Assembly (NCBI RefSeq): GCF_000715075.1
Contig: NC_134087.1
Span: 189,317,276-189,381,275, forward strand
Direction of reading: 5' to 3'
Length of the DNA stretch: 64,000 nucleotides
Source: Nicotiana tabacum
Lineage: Eukaryota > Streptophyta > Magnoliopsida > Solanales > Solanaceae
The translations under genes were made by a program, and so were the position numbers. This document shows, piece after piece, positions 22,675 to 35,270 of the stretch (the first letter of the stretch is position 1; each line of letters starts with the position of its first letter). Under the pieces are notes generated by a model. The model had not been told where the DNA came from, made no database searches, and worked only from the letters and a program-made list of their open reading frames with translations.

Positions 22675-25600
22675 AAACATACATTCGTCCTCGAACGTGC
22701 TAAGAATTGCACTGGAGTTGTCCGAAATCATTGTTTAACACCTCATGCACCTTCCCGTGCTACCACAACTCAGTTGAGCACATTAGCTCGATCAATTCTG
22801 AAGATATTCCCTTCTATTCTAGCAAATAAGCCTTAGAGCCCAATTCCAACATCCGAAATTCTATGCCAGGCATGTTTCCAACATACGCTCACCATATCAA
22901 TAACTACAAGCAGCACCAAGACATGACTGCATACCTTAGTCGGATTCGAACCTTACACCACTTTACTCACAGGACCACAATAATATTCTCTGATCAAATT
23001 AGTCGAAATTCCACGAATCCGATGCTCCCATTGCATCTCATGACATACATAGGTCTTGCTCTAACTCTTACAATACTGCCACGATGGAAGAGATGTGTAG
23101 AAATTCATAACCAACTGCCGAATCCACAAATCATTGGGCCTATACTTCAGACAAGAACCATCACCTCATTCTCAACCAAATAATGGTCTTAGCTCCTTAA
23201 TATACTTCATATAATCAGATTGCACTGATCCTAAATCAAATGATCTCATCTCACCCAGTACGAACTGCTCATGCAATAAGCCACCCAAACATGACCAAAA
23301 GTCTCATATGATGCCACAATGTGCCAATAGGCTACCAATTCGAACGAGATACAAAAGGAAAACGAACTCTGAAAAGGAAATCCAATTACCCCGCTCGCGA
23401 ATCATGTAGGCGATGCGGTCAACATAACTAAACAGACACCCCGCTCGCGAATCACACATGCGACGCGGGCACACAGCTAATATGAGCTTTCCTCAGAAAA
23501 AATAGGAAACAAAACACATAAAAACAGATATGGAGAACTGTACTCAACATCACACTGTTGCGGCACGCAACCCGATCCAAACAACATACTCATGGCGGCG
23601 TGCCACCCGATCCACACATAAAATTCACAAAGGAGTTACACATCAAGCTAGATTGCTCATTACAACAAAATACTGAATATCGGTCACAAGCACACTAAGT
23701 GCATAATACCATCCCTGGGGAGACATATAGTGTCATAGGCTACAAAACTCAAGCACAACTGAGGTGCGATATACGATCTGAATCTCGAGAACCATCTTGC
23801 TCATATAACATCATCTCTGTGCGGAACCTCAACACATAAGAAATTCACCAAGCCGTCTCGCAACTCATACGGTGCAATATATCATTACATGAAATAGCTG
23901 ACGACGAAATAGTACCCCGACTACTCTTCCATAAGGAGTGTATTGCTGAAATGAACATATCTGGCCTGATATAGAGCCCATATTCACATTTAGATCCATC
24001 CACAGACCTCAAGATGATTCTGATCACACTGAACTAGTCTAATAACCTTTCAAAGGTCCATAATAACTCCTTTTTTTCCTCATAACACACAGGAACAACC
24101 ATCATAGCTGGAGTAATCCTCTACAGTCAACACCCAATAAACCGAGTGCCCTCCAGGCATAAATTCTCAACTTAACGACATCGCTACAATCTTCATACTT
24201 GGTTTAAATTCTTCAATCAATCAAGTGACTGCATGCCACACTTATACAACCTTTCCGTGGGGCACGCTCCCACAACCTTTCGTAACAGAACAGGTCTGTA
24301 CATCCAAACCACCGGCCGCACAATGCTGAAAAGCGATCAAGAATCCTTAACCAGGATGCAAAGCCTTCTTCACAAATCAACAATCTCAGGTGACGTCGAA
24401 TACAATACCAACTCATTTTAAACATCGAAACTCCCTTCCTGCTCATCTGAGCCCGTGACATCCTTGTCAACACCGAACCGCAACCTTGATCCTTACTTCA
24501 ATTTCCATACCACTTACTACACCCATCATGCCAATATGTGATAGAACAAGATTTTCATCATAACTCTGGAACCACTAATAGGTTAATGCTTCATCATATA
24601 AAAACTTTTTACCTAACTCACTTCAAGAGAACCATAATAACACACAGGTGAATTCTCATAACCGTAGAATATGCAAATCCTTAAGTAGTGGTCTAAGCCA
24701 CCATAGCCCTTCCGGGATCCACCTCTCCATAACAGGCCATAACAATAGAATGCTTCTGAATAATATTAATTACGGCGGCCGACAAACCTCACACGTTCCG
24801 TCACAATCACTTGCATAACTTGATCACGCTGAAGGAACTGATCACTACCACCAATATGCCAACTCAACTATGGCTAGCCAATCTATCTTCTTCCAATTTA
24901 TCCTTGATTGCCTTAGAAATAATAATAACTCCATTCAACGCATAACACACTCCATCCGCACTCATCTCGAGTGACCTTGAATCACGAGACCATGCTGTCT
25001 CAAATCCCACGAACCATTTCATACCCCCCAAATGCTACACTGCAATCACATCCTCAACTGGTATGGGGCATTCTGGGCCTCTTCTCATAATCTGCTACAA
25101 AAGTTTGATTCTTAACCGTACTTGTAGGCTCGAAATTATTAGGCACCACACTTTAACTTTTGAATTCACTAGGATCGTTGTTGAGAGCCACCCGCTCAGA
25201 CTGGGCCCCAAATATAATCAACTCCATGATTCTCCTAGCACATGCATACCCTCTCGACGAAGCACCCGGCAAAATCACTTCCCTTGAAACCTGCACTTAT
25301 GCAAGGCATAAAAATCCTAAATCCTTCCCCAAGTCTGAGCATGAGCCAATAAGGCCAATCATAGCACACCTTTAACAATTCCTTTGCTCAAATTATCACT
25401 TATGCTCTTTTTCTGTAGCTGAAATAACTTATCAATATGCCGACAACCCGAAACCTCACAAGAAGATAACCATACAACCCAATCGTAGGCGGTGAGACTC
25501 TCCCACTTAGCTTGAAGCCACTATTACACAACTCTGAAATTCATCAGGATTCCTTATATCTTATTGACATAACCTTGCGCAATCAACCGTCAAAATTCTC

Positions 25601-27035
25601 GGAATCTTTATGTAAAACCCCTTTTTATACTCGGAATCATCAACCACATTTGCACGACTGATCCCCTCGCTGCGACCGCCGATCTGCTCACTGGAGATAA
25701 CCCACCTGTGGAAATCACTTCCCAACATCTTCCAACGCTGCTACATAGGGTACAATCACTATGACATCAATAACCCATCCTGAGTCCGAGCTCACTCTCT
25801 AGCTGCACAAGTCCATTCACCCCTCGTGGAAATCAATTAAATGTGCAGCAACATCCTTCCAATTCAAAGTTATGTTGTATCCTTCTTCATTTCAAGCAGC
25901 TCTTTCCCGTTATATCAAATCTTCTGCCGCATAATAGCTCATACTTCTAATTAAATCCATAGACCCCAATCACCAATCACTAAAATTCCCAAGTCATTCC
26001 AAACTCTCCTTAAGGTGCATAGTCATCCTACCACAATGCTCATATGCAACTCCGCCACTCTCCCACTTTGGCGGAACTCATCCCTTTAATCGACTACTCG
26101 ACCCTTGCTTCTTATACCTGGCCTTCTAGAAGTTTTAACCACCGGTTGACACTTCCCACATGTCCTTCTTCATCCTTTGCTGCTCAGTTGTTGCCTTAAT
26201 AAAATCTACCTTCGTAGCACTTGAACCCCCAATCGCTACTAACCTTAAACTTTTCCGAAGAAAATCTTTCTTGAATCGTCAACATTAGAAACACCAATTC
26301 AATCCTGAACCACCGTACCCCGCGATCTCTGACAGTCGTTTCTCCCATATTATTTCATAATATCTTACCCCAAAGGTGAATTACAGAAGACCATAACACC
26401 GGCGAACTTAACACATACAATCAAGGACGACGATACTACATCGTAGATAAAAATTCCACCACGCTCAAAAATATCAAGTCTCGTTACTCCATCACCCCAA
26501 ATCTGGACATTCATAGGCCAATTGCTTTTCCTCTGCCGGAAATGAAATATCAGATCTTTGAATCGTGCATTGAGCAGACTTCCTTTCAAATCATTCACCG
26601 CCCAACACATAGGCAAGTGTCCTACCATCAAGTAATTACTATGTGATAACCAGTCATGAGCATCATAGCAACCTATGCATAGCCTCCAAGCTCTTAGAGG
26701 CACTACTACCGAGCCGAAACAATAGAAAAATCCTTCCACAAGGCGAGGATAATAGCCCAACCAACTATACTAGGAGAAATATCCCGCACCACATCTGTAG
26801 TACCATTACAATTCTTCAATTCTCGATTTATAACAAGCGGTTCGCGTCGCGTAAGATTGAGTAGGAAGGAAACAAGGGCATAAGCCTCAAGGAATCAAAT
26901 CGCACGATGAGGAATCAAGAACGGAAGTACTCCTAACAGTCCTGTAGCCTCCTGAAGATAAGTACAGACGTCTCAGTACCGATCCGCGAGACTCTACTAG
27001 ACTTTCTCATGACTCATGAGACCTAAGGGAACCTA
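22675..27035 (-). other. Element B interior without recognisable coding
   Basis: About 4.4 kb in which I can follow no gag, protease, RT, RNase H or integrase motif on either strand. The longest open frame is 131 codons on the minus strand (26365-26760). Its start GYYPRLVEGF superficially resembles the [10 protein letters not shown] of chromovirus RT, but the next 120 residues do not continue the match. At 23385-23475 there are two copies of a CCGCTCGCGAATCA...GCGACGCGG module that is also present in B's own LTRs. I read it as a non-coding derivative. Confidence 0.6.
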
Positions 27036-27049
27036 GTGCTCTGATACCA
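27036..27049 (-). promoter_or_regulatory. Element B primer-binding site
   Basis: Minus strand TGGTATCAGAGCAC, starting three bases inside the LTR edge, fits the initiator-methionine-tRNA primer used by most plant Gypsy elements. Confidence 0.85.
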
Positions 27050-27052
27050 TGT

Positions 27053-29617
27053 TGTCACGACCCAAATTCCACAAAGGGTCGTGATGGCGCCGGACACCAC
27101 TGTCAGGCAAGCCAACTACAATTTACTAGCAATCTCTCATTTTAAAATATTTTGAAATCATTTCCTTTAAACAAATAAATAATAAATAATAAACTCCGCT
27201 AGATAAAAGAGAGTGTCTTTACAAAATTTAACTACTGAAAAATCCTGTGATCATCCCAGAATCCGGTGTCACAATTACATGAGCAATTTCTAGGGAATGA
27301 AATAAAATACAGTAACTGTCCGGAATACAAGTGGACAGAAATGAAAATAAAGTACAATACTCTGAAAGAGACTCTGCTGGCTACGGGCGTCTCAATAAAT
27401 GCAACTCACATAAGTCTTCGTATTAACCATGCCGCAATGCCACTAAGCCACTAGCTACATATGAACTTGTGCAACAAAAATGCACAGCAAGTGTAGTATG
27501 AGTACGAAAATAACATATACCCAATGAGTATCACGTCTAATCTCGAAGAAGTAGAGACGAGAGGTCGACTTTGACACTTACTAGTGGTCCAACGATAATA
27601 TAGTAAAAATGTGAGGAGATCATGAAATTTTATTGAAACAACAATTATAATTCATAAAGCCATATAGCAGGTAAACAACTTTCCAAATAATAATGAATTT
27701 CCAAAGAATTTACTTTTCATTATCTTTATCAATTTATCTCAGGCCAGGAAAGGCAAATGAGAACATTTATAAATCCCAAGCAACAATACAAGCATGCACA
27801 TATCATGCCGAGGTCGTACGGCCCGATCCAACATAAATGTAAAATGTGCACTGTCGAGGGTCGAACGGTGCGAACCATAGATGCATCTATTACCCCGCTC
27901 GCGAATCATCCATGTGACGCGGTCAACATAAAATAAACAAACACCCTGCTCGCGAATCATACATGTGACGCAGGTACACATAGAATCACATGTTCAAACA
28001 GTTAATCAAGACTTCATTAGGGAACGACTATCCAAGGAAAATCCAATTCTCTTTTTACAATTCAAGAAAATGAAGCTCAATCTTTTAGAAATTTACTTAC
28101 TAATCCAATGTGATTTAAGAAATTCAAATCGTTGATAGGATTACAAATATTTCCAAGTACAGTATGTTTTTGGGTCCTAGACTATCCGGACAATAGCATA
28201 ATAGTAGCTACGCACGGACTCTCGTCGCCTCGTGCATACATAGCCCCCACAAATAGGAGCACATAACCAATTAACTCACCTATGGGGACAATTCCCTCTT
28301 ACAAGGTTAGAAAGGAGACTCACCTCGCTCCGAAGCCTATATTCCTATTCAAGAACGCGCTCAAACCTCCAATTTGGAGCCGAACAATCCAAAACGTATC
28401 GTTGATGATGAAAATCCCTTCTTGAAACATTCCAAGAATCGCCCAAGCCAAGAAAATATGAGAGAAAATGGCCAAATCCCAATTTTTAAAAGAACCATTC
28501 TGTCTCCAGCACTTTCGCACCAGTGGTCCCTCGATCGCTTCTGCGGTTCCGCAAGTGCGGCACTTCTACCGCTTCTGCGGATATCTCACCAGGCCCTCCC
28601 TTCCGCTTTTGCGACTCAACCGCCGCAGGTGCGGTCCCGCTTCTGCGGCTGCTCAACCGCATCTGCGGTCCCCTTCACTTTTTGCCCAAAACGCATCTGT
28701 GGCTCCTCTGGCCGTTTCTGCGGCTCCGCACCTATATTCTCACACCAGCAACCAGCAACTTCAGCCTTCCAAAAATTTTATTTTCGATCCGTTAACCACT
28801 CGGAATCCACCCGAGGCCCCCGGGACCCCAACCAATCATATCTACCAGTCCCAAAATACATTACGGGCTTGATCGAGGCCTCAAATTATATCAAACAACG
28901 ATAAACCACGAATCGACCTCCAATCCAAGTTTTATGAACTTTAGAATTTCAAACTTCTATATTCAATGCAGAAACCTATCAAATCATATCAGATTGACCT
29001 CAAATTTTGCACACAAGTCATATTTGATATTACGGACCTACTCCAACTTTCGGAATCGGAATCCGACCCCGATATCAAAAAGTCAACTCTTGGTCAAACT
29101 TCTCAAAAAACCTTAGAATTTCTATCTTTAGCCAAATGACTCCAAAATGACCTATAGACCTCCGAATTCACTTCTGATCGCGCTCCCAACTCCAGAATCA
29201 CCATACGGAGCTACTCTCAGACTCGGAATCCCAAACGGGCATCGGTAACACTGAAATGCACTTCAACCCAAACGTATAAAATTTCTTCCAAAATGCTAAC
29301 TTCCACAATATGCGCCAAAACGTTCCCGGGTCTTCCAAAACCCGATCCGAACATACGCCCAAGTACGAAATCATCATACGAACATGCTGGAACCTTCGAT
29401 CCCGATTCCGAGGTCATTTACTCTGAAATCCAATCTTAATTAATTCTTCCAACTTAAAGCTTCTAAAATGAGAATTCTCTTTCCAAATCAACTCCGGACT
29501 TCCCGAAATTCAATTCCAACCACGCGTACAAGTCATAATACCTGAAGTGATGTTGTTCATGGCCTCAAACCGCTAAACGACGCGCTAGAGCTTAAAACGA
29601 CCGGTCGGGTCGTTACA
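27053..29617 (-). repeat. Element B 5' LTR (intact copy)
   Basis: 2,565 bases ending TGTAACGACC / TGTCACGACC at its two edges (read inward). It is the uninterrupted partner of 1107-1641 plus 20651-22661. At the 27053 edge, TCACGACCC and GGGTCGTGA form a 9-base-arm hairpin. Confidence 0.92.
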
Positions 29618-29622
29618 GCATT
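29618..29622. repeat. Target-site duplication (right) of element B
   Basis: GCATT, identical to 1102-1106. Confidence 0.85.
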
Positions 29623-30496
29623 CGTCACCCTTGATTAGGATTTGAGTGGTCTTTATTGCTCATATCTACAGTAATGTTAATTCTATACTGATGGTTTAGC
29701 CAATTTGACCTTTAGTTAAGAGTCTCTTTTCGAAGAACATATACTTATGCATAATTCTAGCATTTCTTGCTGGAGATATTATTGGAGTTTAGTCCTTGCT
29801 TGATTTGTAACTAATTTTCTTTCGCTGCTTAGTTTGTCATTCGAAAGAAAAAGAAAACCCTCAAAACATACAAAATTCGGTAAATTATGTACTTTATAAG
29901 ACATGCGCAGATGTACTCCACGTGGAAAACTGACATAATTTTTACTTTTCTCTTCTTTTTCATTTTATTTCCGTTTTTATCTCTATCATTTCTTTCGATT
30001 TCTTTTTCCTTTTTCTCTTCCGAATAACCCATCAAGGAAGCCATCCTCCCACCCTCTTTATCATTTGCGGCGGGAGTTAAGATTTATAGTTTATCGATTC
30101 TAATTTTCCACCAAACTTATTATTTATTTTATTATTGGGTCGCAATTATATATATTTAATAAATTTTTTAATACAAATACAAATATAAAGTTTATATAAA
30201 AGCTATTGAGTTTGGTCAGACTCATAATGTAGTACTTTACCTCCACCTCCGAAAGTATATTAATTTGATTTAAATATCGAGTGCGAATAAATTTTTATTT
30301 AGTACGTTTAAGACAGTAAAGCTCCTTGGCCAACCACCAGCCTTTTGTTCCATCGTTATAATATCCTCATGTTAACTTGAGAGGTATTATCACTTTTAGA
30401 CCCTATTAGAAATTATTTATATTTGGTAGTCGAAAAGTGTATATATTCGGCTATTATTTTGAAAGCGGCTATATAGTGTCATTTTTCTTTAACTAT
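29623..30496. other. AT-rich sequence, nothing recognised
   Basis: Continues the target sequence interrupted at 1106. It contains short AT-rich runs and no ORF above about 75 codons. I see no gene, RNA or repeat I can name. Confidence 0.5.
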
Positions 30497-31822
30497 GAAT
30501 ATATTAAAACCTCCCTAAACTATCAAGTTTTTGTCGGTTACCTACTTAAACTATCCGGTGTCCCCAAAACCCCCTTAACTATATACACCTATATAGTAAA
30601 AAAAAACCTCGTCGATTTTTTAGTGGTGAGTGTGATACACCCTTCTATTTACTCAACCTAATCTGATATATATCAATTTAGTTAGGAATTTTAACTAATA
30701 ATAAAAAATAATTAAATGGGTAAATGTTTGGGAGTTAACAAATCAAAGGAAGAGGATGAAGGGATAAACACATGGTCATTTGTAAAAAATAAAATCTCTT
30801 CTATCTCCTCCGATAATGGCTACACCATGTCTCAATCGTGATTTTTACCATTAAACTTCGATTAAACATTGAATTTTTCCCAATAACCTTCATTTTCACT
30901 GGGAATTATAGTTTAATACGAGATTTGGAATAAAAAAATTAGGGTTTGGTTGAAAGAAGAAGACCTAAATGAAGAAGAAAGATAATTTTAGAAGAAACAA
31001 GAAAGACATGAAAAAAAATTCATACGAAAACCATAAGAATAAGGGAGAAATTCAAAAATAACCAAATTTACAAGTGATCATTCAAAAATAGCCACAGTTT
31101 CAAAAGTAATCAAAATTTAGCCACTTTTTATGTAAAGATAAATCTGAACGAAAACACTATTCAAAACCGGAAAAATACTCCAGTATAATATACTAGAGTT
31201 CCAGCATAAGTATACTGGAACTCCAGTATATTATATTGGAGTTCCAGTATAATATACCGGTCCAGCATAATATACTAGATATTGGAGCACCGGTGTTCCA
31301 CTCTCCAGTATGTTATACTGGAGCTTTCCGCGTATTGGAGATCCAGCATAATATGCTGGAAGTTCATACACAGGTGCACCGAATCTCCAGTATATTATGC
31401 TGGAACTTGCCGTGTTGCAGCAAAATAGTGACTATTTTTCAATGACTTTGCAAACGCTGGCTATTTTTGAATGACTAGTCTGAAACTAGCTAGCCCGTGC
31501 TATTTTTACTAAGAATAAAAATTAAAAAATTAAAGAAGAAGGCTAGAATACAAAGAAAATAGAGGGAAAATACAAAAATTAATTTCTTTAAAGAGAGTAA
31601 CAGTAATTAACCATTAGAAATGGCAATTGGGCCCATTTTTATGTATAATTGCATCTCTCACGCGCCTTTTGGCGAGCTAGCTTATATATTTCATTAAAAA
31701 AATCACGAGGAGTTTTTTTTAATATATACGGGGATATAGTTAAAGGGAATTTTGGGGACACCAGACAGTTTAAGTTTGTAACTGACAAAAACATAATAGT
31801 TTAAGAGAGTTTTAGGATATTC
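30497..31822. mobile_element. DNA transposon or MITE with long terminal inverted repeats
   Basis: About 130 bases at 30497-30628 reappear as imperfect reverse complement at about 31685-31822. Examples are ACTATC(C)GGTGTCCCCAAAA... on the left against its inverse TTTTGGGGACACC(A)GA on the right, and AAAAACCTCGTCGA against its inverse TCACGAGGAGTTTTT. The core is non-coding and holds a nested MITE. I could not fix a target duplication, so the superfamily is open; length and long arms would fit a Mutator-like derivative. Confidence 0.65.
31043..31515 (+). mobile_element. MITE, copy 1, with chained CCAGTATA(T/A)ACTGG palindromes
   Basis: The outer parts consist of repeated 'caaaaatagcca' words. 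The centre (31175-31400) is a chain of overlapping palindromes built on CTCCAGTATA and TATACTGGAG. The same unit occurs in reverse at 35735-40055 (split), which defines both ends. It lies inside the long-TIR element, so it inserted later. Non-coding. Confidence 0.65.
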
Positions 31823-33285
31823 ACTCTTATTTTGCTGTGGTTAATTTCCATAACTATTCCAAAAAATTCTCTCTATCATGCCACTGTTAACTCTCTCGTT
31901 TTTTATGATAAAAAGAAGTCAACCTTTAGTTATTGCACTATTTGAAATCAGCGAGAGCGAGAGAAACAAAAAAGAAGATTGACTTCACTAGGTATCATGA
32001 TTTTTGAAACAATAACGATTTACGTATTTCCTTGAAGAATTATAGATTGATTAAAAAAACACAATAATACTAGTACTACATTATGTACTTAAAATACATG
32101 AAATAATTAAGCAAGATGCCTGCAGGTACACCTCGTACACTGTTTGTACGCGGGATAGGAATGATGGAAGACGTCTCCACATTCCACAAATGCTTGGTTG
32201 GTGACAACAAACCTATAGTACTAAATTATGAGCTATATTTAAAAATATAATGAGCTATATTAAAGGTTATAATTATAATAATTGATGCAAGTACCAAATA
32301 TAATAGTAGGCAGAATATCCCAAAAACTTTCCCAAATTTGGCACGAATTAATTATTAGATGCACGTGGCAAAGAATGCAGAACACTATACTTTAGGGGCA
32401 TGGAGTACGAAAATTGAAAAATCAGCTTCCGAATAAGATATTTTCCAACGTTAATTGGCACATAGTGCGGTACAGTGGTTTATTTGTTTCACTTGCGTAT
32501 CTCTTGTTTTTCCTTAATATACAATATTTTACCCAACTATGTGTTTTTCAATTTGTTTTTTAGATGCAATGGTTATTTATGTTAACTACGCATTTCTTCT
32601 TTTTTGGAGCCAAATTTGTAAAAAGAAAAAAGAATTGACAAGATACGAGAATCGAATTCGTTCCACAAGTTAACAACATGAAAAATCTTTCAATACACTC
32701 ATAATTCGACAATATACGTCTTATCAAGACAGGAATCAAGCACCCAGTAGTCCTTTCTACATCTCAAACAAACTCTTCTCGTCATATTCAATACAATTGA
32801 ACACATCCCGTAGTCACATCATACTTATCATATAGTCATCCAACCACTCGTCAAGCGACAAATTCTACTATTAGAGATACTACGAGACTTACAAGTCCAA
32901 GAATTCATAAAAGATGGAATATTTTAATTTTTTGGAATTTTATGAGAATGATATAATATTTGAATATTGCAAAGTTCACTGTACAAGTTGAAACATTTCA
33001 AGTATATGAGTACGGACTCAATATCATATTATCCTACGATAGTGCAATGGATTCATTTCAAAAAAAATTAAGGTATTGTAATTTCAATATTGACCTTGAG
33101 CGTTCCCTCATCAAACTTAACTTTGTAGTAATTGCCTTTATTATCTGATTTATTGAAAAACTATTATAGTATGAAAGTTTCTTTTAAGTTTTGATTTTTA
33201 GTTAAAAGTGTTTTTACTTTTAAATGTTATAGTAATCGCCTTTCACGATTCATTTTCGCCAAATAGAATTAGTTTTAGGCAAAAT
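31823..33285. other. AT-rich intergenic sequence
   Basis: No coding frame or family-level match recognised. The part at 32540-32620 resembles one unit of the tandem repeat at 33286-33600. Confidence 0.5.
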
Positions 33286-33600
33286 ATTGGAGTATCAATT
33301 GTGTAGTTCTTTTGTTTCTTCTTTAGATGCAATAACTATTTATTACAAATGTATATAATCTCTTTGAGGAAAAAAAGAAAAGAAGGCTAGAGTCAAAATA
33401 ATGGAGTATCAATTGTGTATTTCTTTTGTTTCTTCTTTAGATGTAATAACCATTTATTGTAAATGTATATTTTTCCCTTCGAGGCCCAAAAAAAAAAAGG
33501 CTACAATCAAAATAATGGAGTACAATTGTGTACTTTGTTTTTATTTGCTTTAGATGTAATGACTGTTTATTCTAACTATATACATTTTCTTTTGGAGGAA
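33286..33600. repeat. Imperfect tandem repeat, about 115-130 bases per unit
   Basis: Three units share the blocks 'ttgtgta(g/t)ttcttttgtttcttctttagatg(c/t)aata', 'tatttatt..aa(a/t)tgtata' and 'aataatggagta'. A diverged relative lies at about 32540 and a weaker one at about 35370. No function visible. Confidence 0.7.
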
Positions 33601-33602
33601 TT

Positions 33603-35270
33603 TTCAGAAATGACTATTGTTTAGTGGCTATTAATTTCCTATAGCTACCATATACATAATTACTTGCCATAGCTACTTTCCAGTTGTTATGGTAATGTAT
33701 TCGACGTATTCGAGTTACTGTATTCATGAATACAATAGCAAAAATCGGCTAAAAAGCAGGGTAGTCCAGCTGTCAGTCATTGTATCCACATGTATTCATG
33801 CTATGTATTCATGAATACAGTAACGACAATCAACGTAATAATAGGTCTCTCCAGTTGTTTAATAATGGAAAGATGCTAATTTAACGGGATACACTCCTAA
33901 TATAACTCACCTAAATCAATTATAACACACAACATTATCAACCCAATTAATGAGAAGATTTATCAGACGTTAAACACCAAAAAATAGAGCATTCTTCAGA
34001 GTTTCAGTCCCTTCTTTTTTTCTGATACAGTTCGAGTTTTTTTTCCTGACATTATTCGAGGTTCTGCTCGGAATTGATGCAAGTATTTACAGAAATATTT
34101 TGAAATTCAATTTTCTATATATGAATACATCATGTATTTATGCTGGATACAACCTGTCATAGTAACCTACTGCCTGGATATTTCATAATAAACCTAGTGT
34201 GTGTATTCTGTTGTATCTAACAGTTGTGTTCAATATATTCAAGTTTATTTTTATATTCATAATATTTTATTTATTTCTAATACATGGCATTACTGCTTTA
34301 TTGAGTATATTTTATTGGTTGTATTCATTGATTTTGTATTTGTATTGAGAATATTTATTGTATTTCACTGTATTGTTATTTTAAATACAAATGGATACAG
34401 TTAGATTGAAAATACAGATGAATACAGTTAGATTTGAATGCACAACTAATTTATGAATAACATCAAAATGATAGAACTAACAATGTATTTAAAAATATTG
34501 TTATATGAACTCAAATACATATAAATACATCTAAATACAATAGCCAAAAATCATTGTTCAAAATAAAAATCAGTGTATGCCTAATCAAATACATATAAAT
34601 ACATCTAAATACAAGAAGAGAAAACCATTGTACAAACTAAAAAGCAATATATGCGGACTCGAATACATATAAATACATCTACAATTAGGGTCGTTGCGTA
34701 TTTTTGTTCTCCTTTCGGCTTCAATGGTTGCTGATGAACCTGCAAATACAGGTTCCTCTTGAATGATTTGCAAATCGAAAGATGGCCCTTCGAAATTGAG
34801 TGCTTTAGTGGGTATTCTGCAGAAAACATAACAATGGTGAATATTTAAAAAAAAAACTGTTGAAAAGAAAAAGAAGAAGCTTTAACCGGTCAAAAACTCA
34901 AAAAATTTAACACTTACCACAATATTTTGGAGAAAAAAAAGTTAAAAATTAAGAGAGACAATGGCGCTATGAGAGAACTATAAAGCTTGGGGAAGACAAT
35001 GGGGAGAATCGTGGTTCAACAATATGGCAGACAAACTTGTTGTGAGAGAGAGAGATCGTGGAGAGAGAAAGTAGATATACTGTGCGGTGATTTTAGGGGA
35101 GAATAACTGAAAGAATGAGAGAGAAAAATATATTAGACAGCGTATTTAATGCCTTAACGGTAGTGTATACTATAAATACATATTTTTCTATAAAAAATAA
35201 AAGGTAGTTATAGAAAATAATATTTTAAAAGGGTGTAAACCTTTGCTATAGGAGGTAAAATTTTCCTTTC
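33603..35270. mobile_element. Possible MULE/MITE-like unit rich in TGTATTCATGAATACA palindromes
   Basis: The left part (GGAATTTTCAGAAATGAC..., CTATAGCTACCA) and right part (inverse of GGAAAATTTTACC..CCTATAGC) face each other imperfectly at the two edges. The interior carries palindromes TGTATTCATGAATACA near 33720 and 33808, and three repeats of an AAATACATATAAATACATCTA block at about 34505-34680. No transposase frame. The boundaries and superfamily are tentative. Confidence 0.4.

Larger units (their letters stand above)
1107..29617 (-). mobile_element. Element B: non-coding (LARD-like) Gypsy-type LTR retrotransposon, interrupted by an Ogre element
   Basis: Two LTRs in the same orientation (1107-1641 joined to 20651-22661, and 27053-29617) flank a 4.4-kb interior, and the whole is bordered by GCATT duplications. 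Without the nested Ogre element and its duplicated 5 bases the unit is about 9.5 kb. On the minus strand the order is 5' LTR (27053-29617), an initiator-methionine-tRNA-type primer site, the interior, a purine tract and the 3' LTR. I can follow no gag or pol motif in the interior, so it looks like a large retrotransposon derivative that would need proteins from another element. Its LTR termini and the GTTCGAGGACGAA motif before the purine tract resemble the chromovirus elements A and C, which suggests a Tekay-type helper (inference). Confidence 0.8.

Noticed and set aside
26365..26760. 131-codon minus-strand frame starting GYYPRLVEGF, like the RT block [10 protein letters not shown]
   Set aside because: The similarity stops after about a dozen residues, and the expected neighbouring RT and RNase H motifs are absent on either side.
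29623..30496. Host gene near the GCATT target site
   Set aside because: Joining 1006-1106 to 29623 onward gives no frame longer than a few dozen codons and no splice pattern I can support.
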